Shown here: positions 29,026 to 36,739 of the stretch, in pieces
How positions within the stretch are numbered: position 1 is the stretch's first letter
How the letters are laid out: each line of letters starts with the position of its first letter
NCBI GenBank assembly: GCA_052108535.1
Contig: JBQDZM010000005.1
Location: forward strand, 34,741 to 98,740
DNA length: 64,000 nt
From: Galactobacter sp052108535
Lineage (GTDB): Bacteria; Actinomycetota; Actinomycetes; Actinomycetales; Micrococcaceae
Reading direction: 5' to 3'
Notes under the pieces: model-generated
The model's database searches: none
What the model was told of the DNA's origin: nothing
The model's input: only the letters and a program-made list of their open reading frames with translations
Translations under genes and position numbers: made by a program

Positions 29026-29094
29026 CTGCGTCTCCTAAGCTCTAAAGTTCGTAATTCAGTCAGTGTTGATGTCGCTTATGTGCCGGAGGCTGCG

Positions 29095-29904
29095 TCAGCC
29101 CGCCATGCGGCGGCGCAGTTCGGCAAGGCGGGTGGCTGCCGTGGCATCCACGACCTCGTCCCCGACCTCTACGCGTAAGCCCCCGACAAGGGAGCTGTCG
29201 ATGACCACGTTGAGGCGGAGGTCGCGGCCGTAGAGGGCGTTGAGTCCAGCCAGCAGGCGGTCAGCCTGTTCCGGGGTCAGCGGACGGGTAGCGCTGACGG
29301 TGGCGATCCACCGGCGCTGGCGACGCGCTGCCACCTGTGCGAAACGCTCCACCAGGTCGGTGGGGCGAAGGCCACGAGGGTCCGTGACGGCCCGCGTGAT
29401 CAACGAGCGAGCGGCCTCGGAACCACTGGGGACCAACTTGGTCGCCAGCTCTGCCTTGGCCTGGGCGGTCGCGGAGCGATCCTCGAATGCCCACAACAGG
29501 TCGTGGTCCGCCTTGACCAGGTCCACGAAGCCAAGCAACTGTGCCTGCAGCGCGTCGAGGCCATCGGCCCCATCGCGCTCCGCAACCGCCACGGCCGCGA
29601 GGGCCGCGAGGTGCTCCAGCGTGTCGCCGAGATCGCGTTCGTTGCTCCAGCGGGAAGCGACCAGCGCGTTCACCACGTTGAGCGTGGCTGCGCTGACTTG
29701 TGCACCGATCAACTGCGTAACGAGGCCCTGCTTGGCCTCGGCTGCGCGGGAAGGATCGGTGAGGGCGCGACGCAGGCTAGCGTTCGCGTCCAGGAGACCG
29801 AGCACATCGAACAGTTCCTGGGACAGGGACAGATCTGCCCCACTCAGGACCTCTTCGAGGCGTGATTCGGCCGCGGCCTGTGACTCACTCGTCGTTGCTG
29901 CCAT
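29095..29904 (-). CDS. atpH: ATP synthase F1 delta subunit
   Basis: Stator subunit linking b to the alpha/beta head, 269 residues, longer than the E. coli protein (177) as usual for this group. Recognised by its place between atpF and atpA and by SLVGGLRVEVGDEVVDATAATRLAELR at its end, where the delta motif GGxxxxVGDxxxDxS occurs. Overlaps the atpF stop by one base. Confidence 0.93.
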   Translation of the reverse strand: MAATTSESQAAAESRLEEVLSGADLSLSQELFDVLGLLDANASLRRALTDPSRAAEAKQGLVTQLIGAQVSAATLNVVNALVASRWSNERDLGDTLEHLAALAAVAVAERDGADGLDALQAQLLGFVDLVKADHDLLWAFEDRSATAQAKAELATKLVPSGSEAARSLITRAVTDPRGLRPTDLVERFAQVAARRQRRWIATVSATRPLTPEQADRLLAGLNALYGRDLRLNVVIDSSLVGGLRVEVGDEVVDATAATRLAELRRRMAG

Positions 29905-30449
29905 TACTTCGCTGCACCTGCCTGCTGGGCCTCGAGGTCTACCAGGAAGCGGTCGACGACGCGGGCGGAGCGGGCGTCGTCCTCGAGGGCTTCGCCCACG
30001 ATCTTGGACGCCAGGTCCGTGGCCAGGGTTCCGACCTCGGAGCGCAGCGAGGCCTGTGCGGCGACGCGTTCTGCTGCGATGGCGGTCTGGGCCTGTTCGG
30101 TCATGCGTGCGGCCTCGGAGGAGGCCTTGGCCTTGGCTTCCGCCAGGATCTCGGCTCCTTCGGAGCGAGCCTCCTCACGGATGCGACCGGCCTCGGTGCG
30201 CGCGTCGTTGAGCTGCTGCTTGTATGCGTCGCGTGCTGCGTTGGCCTCGGCCTGCGCGGCCTCTGCCTTCTCGATGCCGCCTTCGATGGCGGCGGTGCGC
30301 TCGGCGAAGGTCTTCTCGAACATCGGCACGGCGACCTTAGCGACGATGAACAGCAGGATCAGGAAGCCGACGAGGGTGACGAGCACCTCCCACCAGTTCG
30401 GCAGCAGGGGGTTAGCCCCCTCAGCGGCCAAGATGACTGCGTTGTCCAT
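29904..30449 (-). CDS. atpF: ATP synthase F0 b subunit
   Basis: 181 residues: one membrane helix (WWEVLVTLVGFLILLFIVAKVAVP) then a long Ala/Glu/Arg coiled coil (ERTAAIEGGIEKAEAAQAEA onward). Peripheral stalk of the rotary enzyme. Ends at the atpH start codon. Confidence 0.96.
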   Translation of the reverse strand: MDNAVILAAEGANPLLPNWWEVLVTLVGFLILLFIVAKVAVPMFEKTFAERTAAIEGGIEKAEAAQAEANAARDAYKQQLNDARTEAGRIREEARSEGAEILAEAKAKASSEAARMTEQAQTAIAAERVAAQASLRSEVGTLATDLASKIVGEALEDDARSARVVDRFLVDLEAQQAGAAK

Positions 30450-30492
30450 GTTTCACCCGTCTTTCTGTATCTGCGCTGGGACTGAATTGCGT

Positions 30493-30522
30493 GGGCTGAC
30501 CGGTGTGGTGTGCGGTCTGCCC
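30493..30522 (-). repeat. Hairpin between atpE and atpF
   Basis: GGGCTGACCG (30493-30502) pairs with CGGTCTGCCC (30513-30522), 9 of 10 bp, directly after the atpE stop on the minus strand. It could protect the atpE transcript, whose product is needed in many copies per enzyme. Confidence 0.5.
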
Positions 30523-30532
30523 GTGGCGAGGA

Positions 30533-30745
30533 TCAGGACCAGACGAAGGCGAACACCAGGCCGAGGATGGCGAGGGCTTCGGTGAAGGCCAGACCCATGA
30601 AGGCCAGCGGCTGCAGGACGCGCTGAGCCTCGGGCTGACGGGCAACGCCCTGGATGAAGGCCGCGAAGACGAGACCCACACCGATACCGCCGCCGATAGC
30701 AGAGAGACCGTAACCGATGGCGTTGAGGGAGCCGGAGATTTCCAT
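30533..30745 (-). CDS. atpE: ATP synthase F0 c subunit
   Basis: 70-residue hairpin of two membrane helices. The first helix has the GGGIGVGLVFAAF glycine motif, the loop ARQPEAQR, and the second helix carries the proton-binding Glu56 in AFTEALAILGL. Needed in about ten copies per enzyme. Glu rather than Asp at the ion site, and no Na+-type residue set, indicates proton coupling. Confidence 0.98.
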   Translation of the reverse strand: MEISGSLNAIGYGLSAIGGGIGVGLVFAAFIQGVARQPEAQRVLQPLAFMGLAFTEALAILGLVFAFVWS

Positions 30746-30836
30746 TGTTTTCCTTTCACGATGTCCCCGGGGCTTCTTCCCGGAAGACAGGGCGGGTGAA
30801 TGACCCCCGTCGTGGTGAACAGGGGAGGTTTTGGGT

Positions 30837-30850
30837 GGACCTGATGGTCC
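30837..30850 (-). repeat. Small hairpin after atpB
   Basis: GGACC-TGAT-GGTCC directly after the atpB stop on the minus strand; one of three hairpins in atp operon spacers. Confidence 0.4.
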
Positions 30851-30853
30851 GGG

Positions 30854-31660
30854 TCAGTGAGCCTCGCCGATGGAGCCCTGGATGTACACGGCCGTCAGCA
30901 GCGTGAACACGTAGGCCTGGAGCACCTGGATGAAGATCTCAAAGAGGTACATGGCCAGACCGCCGATGAAGATCAGCGAACCGATCGGGTAGCCCCACCA
31001 TTCACCCAGCTGGGTGAACATGAAGCTCATGGCGGTTGCGGTCAGCGCGACGATCATGTGCCCGGAGAGCATCGTTGCGAAGAGTCGAAGGGAGTGGGTC
31101 ATGGGACGCACGATCAGGTTCGAGAGGAACTCGATCGGGATCACCACGATGTAGAGGACCGGCGGGACGCCGGAGGGCATCAGCAGCACCTTGAAGTACT
31201 TGAATCCGTGGGTCTTGAAGCCCAGGTAGAGCCAGTACAGGTAGACGATGCCGGCGAGGGCATAGGCGGTGCCGACATGGGAGGTGACGGGAACCTGGAA
31301 GAAGGGCAGCGAGCCCATCAGGTTGCCGAGCAGCACGAAGAGGAACAGTGCGGTCAGCAGCGGGGTGAACTTACGGAAGTCCTTCTCGCCTAGCATGTCC
31401 TTGCCGATGTTGCGGCCAAAGCCGTAGGCCATCTCGCCCGCGAACTGGAACTTACCCGGTACCAGCTGGCGCTTGCGCGCTGTGGCGACGAGGAACCAGG
31501 CCACCACGACGACGATGAGCAGTACCAGGAGCATCTGCTTGCCGAAGCCGGTGCCGTATTCGGCATTCCAGGGGAGGATCTCGGGGAGGTGGAGGTCCTC
31601 CAGGGCGGGAGGCGTGAATTCGTCGCCTGAAGCGACGCTCGGTTGCGCAAGCGCGATCAA
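30854..31660 (-). CDS. atpB: ATP synthase F0 a subunit
   Basis: 268 residues, five to six membrane helices. The essential Arg192 sits in SLRLFATMLSGHM; TYNLNGN-type residues are replaced by PLLTALFLFVLLGNLMG as in other high-GC species; the last helix ends QVLQAYVFTLLTAVYI. Forms the proton half-channels against the c ring. Confidence 0.97.
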   Translation of the reverse strand: MIALAQPSVASGDEFTPPALEDLHLPEILPWNAEYGTGFGKQMLLVLLIVVVVAWFLVATARKRQLVPGKFQFAGEMAYGFGRNIGKDMLGEKDFRKFTPLLTALFLFVLLGNLMGSLPFFQVPVTSHVGTAYALAGIVYLYWLYLGFKTHGFKYFKVLLMPSGVPPVLYIVVIPIEFLSNLIVRPMTHSLRLFATMLSGHMIVALTATAMSFMFTQLGEWWGYPIGSLIFIGGLAMYLFEIFIQVLQAYVFTLLTAVYIQGSIGEAH

Positions 31661-31736
31661 CGCTTTTCCTCTCTGCTGTCAGTTGCGTACGCGCGCAGGG
31701 GGATAACCCGCTCCTGCGCGGTGAACTTAGCTTCGG

Positions 31737-31979
31737 TCATGAATCCTTCACCGTTTTCGCGTGGTCCCGTGCTTGGGCCGCCACGTGCATCCTGGCCAGG
31801 AGGGCCCCGACCACGACACCGAGGCCGATCCCTATGTACAGGACCCAGCTCTGGTGCACCATCAGACCCACCACGAATCCTACCAAACCGAGGAAAATCA
31901 CTCCGGCAATGATGTAGTTCAGATACATCTTCCCTGGGGTGAGTTCCTGCGACATCCAGCCTGGCTGGTTCTCTGCCAT
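31737..31979 (-). CDS. Small two-helix membrane protein of the atp operon
   Basis: 80 residues with two hydrophobic segments (YIIAGVIFLGLVGFVVGLMV and WVLYIGIGLGVVVGALLA) and charged ends. It starts 2 nt before the atpI stop region, so it is part of the atp operon, in the place where AtpZ/AtpI-type helper proteins lie. The usual AtpZ motif (G-x3-G-x3-D) is not seen, so the name is not applied. An assembly or ion-supply role is a guess from context. Confidence 0.75.
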   Translation of the reverse strand: MAENQPGWMSQELTPGKMYLNYIIAGVIFLGLVGFVVGLMVHQSWVLYIGIGLGVVVGALLARMHVAAQARDHAKTVKDS

Positions 31980-31981
31980 GA

Positions 31982-32491
31982 TCAGGCCTCCTTGGTTCTA
32001 GCGTGCGTCGGTTTCGAGGGTCTCCCCTGCTGGGGTGCGTCGTCGAAGATCTGCAGCCTGAGTTTGGAGAAGAGGTAAACCTCTACCGCCTGCCACACCA
32101 GGACGCAGGTCACCGCTGAGACGGTGATCCAGAGCCTGGAGAACCACGCTGGGTCGCGTGGGATGAGCAGCAGGGCACCGAATCCGATCACCTTCACGAT
32201 GTAGGTGACGAGAAAGGCGCCCATGATGGCCTTGGGGGCTTTGTGTCCCACGTAGGCGGCCACCGCGAGGGAGATGCCGAAGAACAGCACCACCACGAGC
32301 AAGGCGGCCAGTGAGGAAACGAATCCGGAGGTTCCGCTCGTGATCGTCCCGATCACGGTGACGACCAGGCCGGCACCGAGGGTCACGAGACCCGACTTCA
32401 GGGCGATTCCGAGCCAGGGGTTGTTCTCGGAGGATGCGGCCTTGACGGGCACCTCGGCGCGACGCCGCGCCGTTGCCTGTCGATGGCCCAT
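31982..32491 (-). CDS. atpI: ATP synthase protein I (AtpI-like)
   Basis: 169 residues with four hydrophobic segments (LVTLGAGLVVTVIGTI, LAALLVVVLFFGISLAVAAYV, AIMGAFLVTYIVKVIGFGALLL, WITVSAVTCVLVWQAVEVYLF). First gene of the atp operon, as AtpI usually is; thought to help c-ring assembly. ATG at 32491 has GGAGG 4 nt upstream. A longer frame to 32566 is excluded because the likely transcript starts at about 32565. Confidence 0.85.
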   Translation of the reverse strand: MGHRQATARRRAEVPVKAASSENNPWLGIALKSGLVTLGAGLVVTVIGTITSGTSGFVSSLAALLVVVLFFGISLAVAAYVGHKAPKAIMGAFLVTYIVKVIGFGALLLIPRDPAWFSRLWITVSAVTCVLVWQAVEVYLFSKLRLQIFDDAPQQGRPSKPTHARTKEA

Positions 32492-32571
32492 GTGTCCTCC
32501 AAGCGCAGCGTCTAGCTGCGGCTCCGTCTCGATAAGGGTGATGGTGCGCCTAATACGGCGCATCAATCCTC

Positions 32572-32600
32572 ATTCTACCTTGCGTCGAACTCGCGACGAA
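32572..32600 (-). promoter_or_regulatory. atp operon promoter
   Basis: On the minus strand: -35 TTCGTC (32595-32600), 17-bp spacer, -10 TAGAAT (32572-32577). The predicted transcript begins near 32565, giving a leader of about 74 nt that ends with the GGAGG site of atpI. Confidence 0.6.
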
Positions 32601-32609
32601 ACCGGTACC

Positions 32610-32627
32610 TGTGACGTGCACGTCACA
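32610..32627. promoter_or_regulatory. 18-bp perfect palindrome upstream of the atp promoter
   Basis: TGTGACGTGCACGTCACA, exactly symmetrical, centred about 53 bp upstream of the predicted atp transcript start. The half-site TGTGA resembles the CRP/GlxR half-site, but the spacing is N8, not N6. Candidate binding site for a dimeric regulator of the atp operon. Confidence 0.55.
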
Positions 32628-32638
32628 ATGGCGTTTCT

Positions 32639-32698
32639 GAGCCCGGCAGTGCGGAGCCCGGCAGTGCGGAGCCCGGCAGTGCGCAGCCCTGCACTTCA
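32639..32698 (-). repeat. 15-bp tandem repeat
   Basis: Three exact head-to-tail copies of GAGCCCGGCAGTGCG at 32639-32653, 32654-32668 and 32669-32683, then a degraded fourth copy to 32698 that includes the stop of the wecA-like gene. It lies between that gene and the palindrome of the atp promoter. No function is evident; copy number is likely to vary between strains. Confidence 0.85.
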
Positions 32699-33844
32699 GA
32701 GTCGGCCTCGGCGTTGTTCACTCATCTGACGTAGTTTGGCTGCCGAACGCCTGGCGGTGTGGCGACGGATCCAGGGCTGTACGGTCACGAGCGTCGCGCC
32801 AACCAGCGCCACGGCCATGATCGGCAGCAGGATCGAGGCCGGGACCCAGTTCAGTGAGACGGTGCCGAAGGCGACGATGGCCGACCACCCGTAGAGCAAC
32901 AGCACGGCGCCTCGGTGTGTGTAGCCGCCATCCACGAGTTTGTGGTGCAGGTGTCCCCTGTCAGCGGTGAACGGGGAGTTGCCCTTGGCGGTACGTCGGA
33001 TGACGGATGCGACCATGTCGGTGACCGGGATCAGAATGACGGCCAGCGGGAGCACGATGGGCATGTAGGCGGGGACGTTACGGAAGCGGAATCCGTCCAA
33101 CGCCTGGACGTCGGTCGTGACGCCGATGGCGGCCACGGCCATGACCAGGCCGATCATCTGAGCTCCGGTCTCCCCCATGAAGACCTTGGCCGGGTTGAAA
33201 TTGTGGACCAGGAACCCCAGGGAGGCGCCGAGGAGCAGGATCATCAGCAGCGCAGCCAGGTTCGCGTGATCGTATTGATTGACGTCCCTGGCCAACAGGT
33301 AGCAGTAGAGGAAGAAGGCGCTGGCACCGATGGCCGCGATCCCTGCTGCGAGACCGTCCAGTCCGTCAACGAAGTTGATGGCGTTCATCATGGCCACCAT
33401 GACCACCACCGCGACGGCGATCTGCCAGAACGGATTCTCCAGCATGAACCAGCCAACGGGCAGCACTTCGATCTTGACGCCGGAGAAGGCGAGAAGAAGG
33501 GCCGTGCCGAGTTGTCCGAGCATCTTGATGGACCAGTGCAGCTCGAACAGATCGTCGGCGACGCCGATCACCAAAATAATCAGCAGCGCGAGGACGAGGC
33601 CAAGGACGATGTCCGGGCGGGTGAAGATCCCTGAGAGGAAAGGCGCTTGGGATGCCATGGCCAGACCCACGAGGACGCCGGCGATCATGGCCACTCCCCC
33701 GAGTTTGGGGATGTGTTCTTGGTGCATATCCCGGCTGCGCAGGGGGATATCTGCCATGGTGCGCATACCCACTGCACGTACCAGCGGCGTCACACTGGCG
33801 GAGACCGCGAAGGACACCGCCAGCATGAGCAGGTAGACCCTCAT
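32696..33844 (-). CDS. Undecaprenyl-phosphate glycosyl-1-phosphate transferase (WecA/Rfe type)
   Basis: 382 residues, about ten membrane helices. Family motifs: KLGGVAMI after the first loop, NAINFVDGLDGLAAG with the metal-binding Asp residues, GASLGFLVHNF, FMGETGAQMIG, and HLHHKLVDGG at the end. It transfers a sugar-1-phosphate to the lipid carrier, starting arabinogalactan, teichoic acid or capsule synthesis; MraY itself would normally lie in the dcw cluster, so this is the WecA-like branch. The start overlaps the sua5 stop by 4 bp; the frame open to 34237 runs through that gene. Confidence 0.9.
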   Translation of the reverse strand: MRVYLLMLAVSFAVSASVTPLVRAVGMRTMADIPLRSRDMHQEHIPKLGGVAMIAGVLVGLAMASQAPFLSGIFTRPDIVLGLVLALLIILVIGVADDLFELHWSIKMLGQLGTALLLAFSGVKIEVLPVGWFMLENPFWQIAVAVVVMVAMMNAINFVDGLDGLAAGIAAIGASAFFLYCYLLARDVNQYDHANLAALLMILLLGASLGFLVHNFNPAKVFMGETGAQMIGLVMAVAAIGVTTDVQALDGFRFRNVPAYMPIVLPLAVILIPVTDMVASVIRRTAKGNSPFTADRGHLHHKLVDGGYTHRGAVLLLYGWSAIVAFGTVSLNWVPASILLPIMAVALVGATLVTVQPWIRRHTARRSAAKLRQMSEQRRGRL

Positions 33845-34515
33845 GCTGTCGGGTCCCCGTCGATTCCCACAATCTCGGGATCCAGTTCCTGCAGTGTCGC
33901 GAGCGGCAGGGCTCCTTGGCGCACCACGCGCGGGGGCGTCAAGGTGTAGTCCACGATGGTGGACGGGGTGGGGGTGAGCCCGTCCAGGGGTCTGGCGCCG
34001 TCCTCGAGGTAGACCTCGACGGAGTCGGCCAGTTGTGCTCTGGCGTCGGCTGCCGTTGGTCCGGTGGGAACCCCGGTCCGGTTGGCGCTGGAGACCGCCA
34101 GAGGCCCGACGGCCGAGAGCAGGTCGAGCGCGACGTCGTCGTCCGGCATCCGCAAACCGACCGTTCCGTGGGTCTCGCCGAGATCCCAGGTCAGGGACGG
34201 CTGCGCCGGGAGGATCAGCGTGAGCGCGCCCGGCCACAGCTTCTGGGCCAGGATCCGGGCCCCCTCGGGGACCTCCGTGGCGAGCCCGTCGAGTGTCGAG
34301 AGCCTGGGGATCAGAACGGGTGGTGGCATCTGGCGGTTACGCCCCTTGGCGGCCAAGAGGGTGGCCACGGCCTGTGGCGAAAAGGCGTCCGCTCCGATGC
34401 CGTAGACGGTATCGGTGGGGATCACGATGCATCCGCGTGCGGAAAGGGCTTCTTGGGCAGCCGCGATGCCTTCGGCACGCGCGGCGGGATCCGAGCAATC
34501 GTAGAGGGCACTCAC
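33841..34515 (-). CDS. L-threonylcarbamoyladenylate synthase (Sua5/YrdC/YwlC)
   Basis: 224 residues. Makes threonylcarbamoyl-AMP for t6A37 in ANN-decoding tRNAs. Family motifs: CIVIPTDTVYGIGADAF, the K-x-R pocket in LAAKGRNRQMPPPVLI, and SANRTGVPTG. No C-terminal Sua5 domain, so it is the short YrdC type. Lies 5 nt after prmC; the prmC-sua5 pairing is common. Confidence 0.93.
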   Translation of the reverse strand: MSALYDCSDPAARAEGIAAAQEALSARGCIVIPTDTVYGIGADAFSPQAVATLLAAKGRNRQMPPPVLIPRLSTLDGLATEVPEGARILAQKLWPGALTLILPAQPSLTWDLGETHGTVGLRMPDDDVALDLLSAVGPLAVSSANRTGVPTGPTAADARAQLADSVEVYLEDGARPLDGLTPTPSTIVDYTLTPPRVVRQGALPLATLQELDPEIVGIDGDPTA

Positions 34516-34520
34516 GAGGC

Positions 34521-35546
34521 TTATTCTCCCACGTGCGCCACGGCTGCGGAGCGCACCGCCGTGGTGTATCGATCCCGTCCGGTCAGGTCATGGTGCACCA
34601 CCACATCGCGCCAGGCCGGGGTGTCCATGGCCTGGCGCATGGCTGCCCCCTGCGTCTCATCGTGCTCCATGATCAGGGTTCCGCCTGCCCGGAGCAGGCG
34701 TTGGGCCTGCAGGATGAGTTCGCTGGGCAGCTGCATGCCGTCCGTGCCGCCACCGTACAGAGCCTCGACCGGGTCGTGGTGTCCCACTTCCGGGTCTGCG
34801 TGTTCGCGGGTGCCGGGAATGTAGGGCGGGTTGGAGACCACCACGTCCACGCTGCCGTGCAACCTCTCCCCCGATTCCGTCTCCTGGACCAACTCCCGGC
34901 CAAACTCCCGGGCGTCGCCGTGGACGAGTTCCACTCCAGTCCCCTCGAGATTGCGGGCCGCCCAGATCAGGGCGTTGTCCGAGAGTTCCACGGCGATGAC
35001 TCTGGCTTGCGGCGCTTCGGTGGCCACCGCAGCTGCGATGGCGCCGGAACCGGTGCACAGGTCCACGACCAAGGGGCGGTCCACGCCGTCCGCCACGCAG
35101 GTCTGCACAGCCTCGATCGCCGCTCCGGCCACGAGTTCGGTCTCTGGGCGGGGCACAAAGACTCCCGGGCCCACCTGCAGGTCCAACTGCCTAAAGGGCG
35201 CTGTGCCGGTCAGGTGCTGCAGGGGCACGCGCTGGGCGCGGGCGGCGACGAGCTCGGCATAGCCGGCGGGGACGCACTCCCCCATCAGCGCCATAACGGC
35301 CAGCCGACCGCGGTCAACCCCCGCCAGATGTGCCGCCAGCACTTCCGCATCGTTACGGGCGGATTCGATGTGGGCCGCACGCAGTGTGGCCGTGGCGGCG
35401 CGCAGCGCCGCCCGCAGGTCGACGGCGTCGGCCACGGAGGTGGGGATGCCAACGGGAGCCGGCAAGGCGTCGTCGAGCAGAGGAACCGCGGGGCCGGCGC
35501 CCGCGGAACCGGAGGGTTCGGGAAGCCCCACGAAATGCCCGCTCAT
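34521..35546 (-). CDS. prmC: Peptide chain release factor N5-glutamine methyltransferase
   Basis: 341 residues. Methylates the GGQ glutamine of release factors, whose gene prfA is the next upstream. SAM motif VVDLCTGSGAIAAAVA and catalytic VVVSNPPYIPG are clear. A 40-residue N-terminal extension (VGLPEPSGSAGAGPAVPLLD) precedes the domain; the start at 35546 overlaps the prfA stop by 4 bp. The frame open to 35597 is antisense to prfA end and not used. Confidence 0.94.
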   Translation of the reverse strand: MSGHFVGLPEPSGSAGAGPAVPLLDDALPAPVGIPTSVADAVDLRAALRAATATLRAAHIESARNDAEVLAAHLAGVDRGRLAVMALMGECVPAGYAELVAARAQRVPLQHLTGTAPFRQLDLQVGPGVFVPRPETELVAGAAIEAVQTCVADGVDRPLVVDLCTGSGAIAAAVATEAPQARVIAVELSDNALIWAARNLEGTGVELVHGDAREFGRELVQETESGERLHGSVDVVVSNPPYIPGTREHADPEVGHHDPVEALYGGGTDGMQLPSELILQAQRLLRAGGTLIMEHDETQGAAMRQAMDTPAWRDVVVHHDLTGRDRYTTAVRSAAVAHVGE

Positions 35547-36622
35547 GCCTGCTCCTCCAAGGACTCCAGACGGTGAGCCTCGTCCGCCGCCACACACGAA
35601 TCGATGACGGGTTGGAGCTCCCCGTCCAGCACGTGGTCCAGGTTGTAGGCCTTGTACCCGGTGCGGTGGTCGTTAATCCGGTTCTCCGGGTAGTTGTAGG
35701 TCCGGATGCGTTCGGAACGGTCCATGGTCCTCACCTGAGAGTGCCTGGCGTCGGCGTTCTCCGCATCCAACTGTTCCTGCTGGTGAGCCAACAGCCTGGA
35801 ACGCAACACGCGCATGGCGGCCTCACGGTTCTGCAGCTGCGACTTCTCGTTCTGCATCGCCACGACGATCCCGGTGGGTAGGTGCGTGATCCGCACGGCA
35901 GAGTCCGTGGTGTTCACGCTCTGCCCGCCCGGCCCCGACGAGCGGTAGACATCGATCTTGAGGTCGTTGGGGAGGATCTCGATCTCGTCGGGTGCGTCCA
36001 CTTCGGGGAAGACCAGCACACCGGCCGCGGACGTGTGAATGCGCCCCTGCGATTCCGTGACGGGAACCCGCTGCACCCGGTGGACGCCGCCCTCGAACTT
36101 CAGGGAGGCATAGACCCCCTGCGCCGGGTCGGAGCCCTTGCCCTTGATGGCGATCTGCGCGTCCTTGTAACCGCCCAGGTCCGAGTCCGTGGAGGAGATC
36201 ATCTCCACCTTCCACCCTCGTGACTCCGCGTACCGGGTGTACATGCGCAGCAGGTCGGCCGCGAAGAGTGCGGCCTCCTCACCACCCTCGCCACCCTTCA
36301 CCTCGAGGATGGCGTCGCGGGCATCGTTGGGATCGCGAGGAATGAGGAGCCGACGCAGTCGCTCCGCAACCTCCGGTCGTGCGCTCTCCAGTTCTTCTGC
36401 TTCCGCGGCGAACTCGGGATCAAGGCTCGCCATCTCACGCGCGGCCTCGAGGTCGTCCCCCATCTGTTTCCACCGGTGGTAGGTCTCCACCACGGCGTTG
36501 AGTTCGGCACCACGGCGCCCCAGTTTCCGGGCCAATCCCTGATCCTGATACACGGCAGGGTCCGCAAGGCGTTGCTGGATCTGAGCGTGTTCCTCGACAA
36601 GGCCCTCTACGGCTTCGAACAT
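35543..36622 (-). CDS. prfA: Peptide chain release factor 1
   Basis: 359 residues. Recognises UAA and UAG stops. The GGQ motif is at 232-234 within SSGPGGQSVNTTDSAVR, and the stop-codon domain lies just before it. Translationally coupled to prmC, its modifying enzyme. A structured hairpin separates it from rho. Confidence 0.97.
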   Translation of the reverse strand: MFEAVEGLVEEHAQIQQRLADPAVYQDQGLARKLGRRGAELNAVVETYHRWKQMGDDLEAAREMASLDPEFAAEAEELESARPEVAERLRRLLIPRDPNDARDAILEVKGGEGGEEAALFAADLLRMYTRYAESRGWKVEMISSTDSDLGGYKDAQIAIKGKGSDPAQGVYASLKFEGGVHRVQRVPVTESQGRIHTSAAGVLVFPEVDAPDEIEILPNDLKIDVYRSSGPGGQSVNTTDSAVRITHLPTGIVVAMQNEKSQLQNREAAMRVLRSRLLAHQQEQLDAENADARHSQVRTMDRSERIRTYNYPENRINDHRTGYKAYNLDHVLDGELQPVIDSCVAADEAHRLESLEEQA

Positions 36623-36677
36623 GGTGGTGGCTTTCCTGGTAGCTGCGGGTATGGGGGGATTGAAGCGGGAACGCGAA

Positions 36678-36729
36678 CGCGCCCGGATCATCCTTACGTC
36701 TTCGTGGACGTCAGGAGGACCCGGGCGCG
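36678..36729 (-). terminator. Two-part hairpin between rho and prfA
   Basis: Outer stem CGCGCCCGG/CCGGGCGCG (36678-36686, 36721-36729) encloses an inner stem TCCTTACGTC/GACGTCAGGA (36691-36700, 36707-36716; 9 of 10 bp), 10 nt after the rho stop. Likely terminator of rho. Confidence 0.6.
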
Positions 36730-36739
36730 GTCGAGGTTG

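Noticed and set aside
32610..32627. Standard CRP/GlxR site
   Set aside because: Spacing between TGTGA and TCACA is 8, not 6; kept only as an unspecified palindrome.
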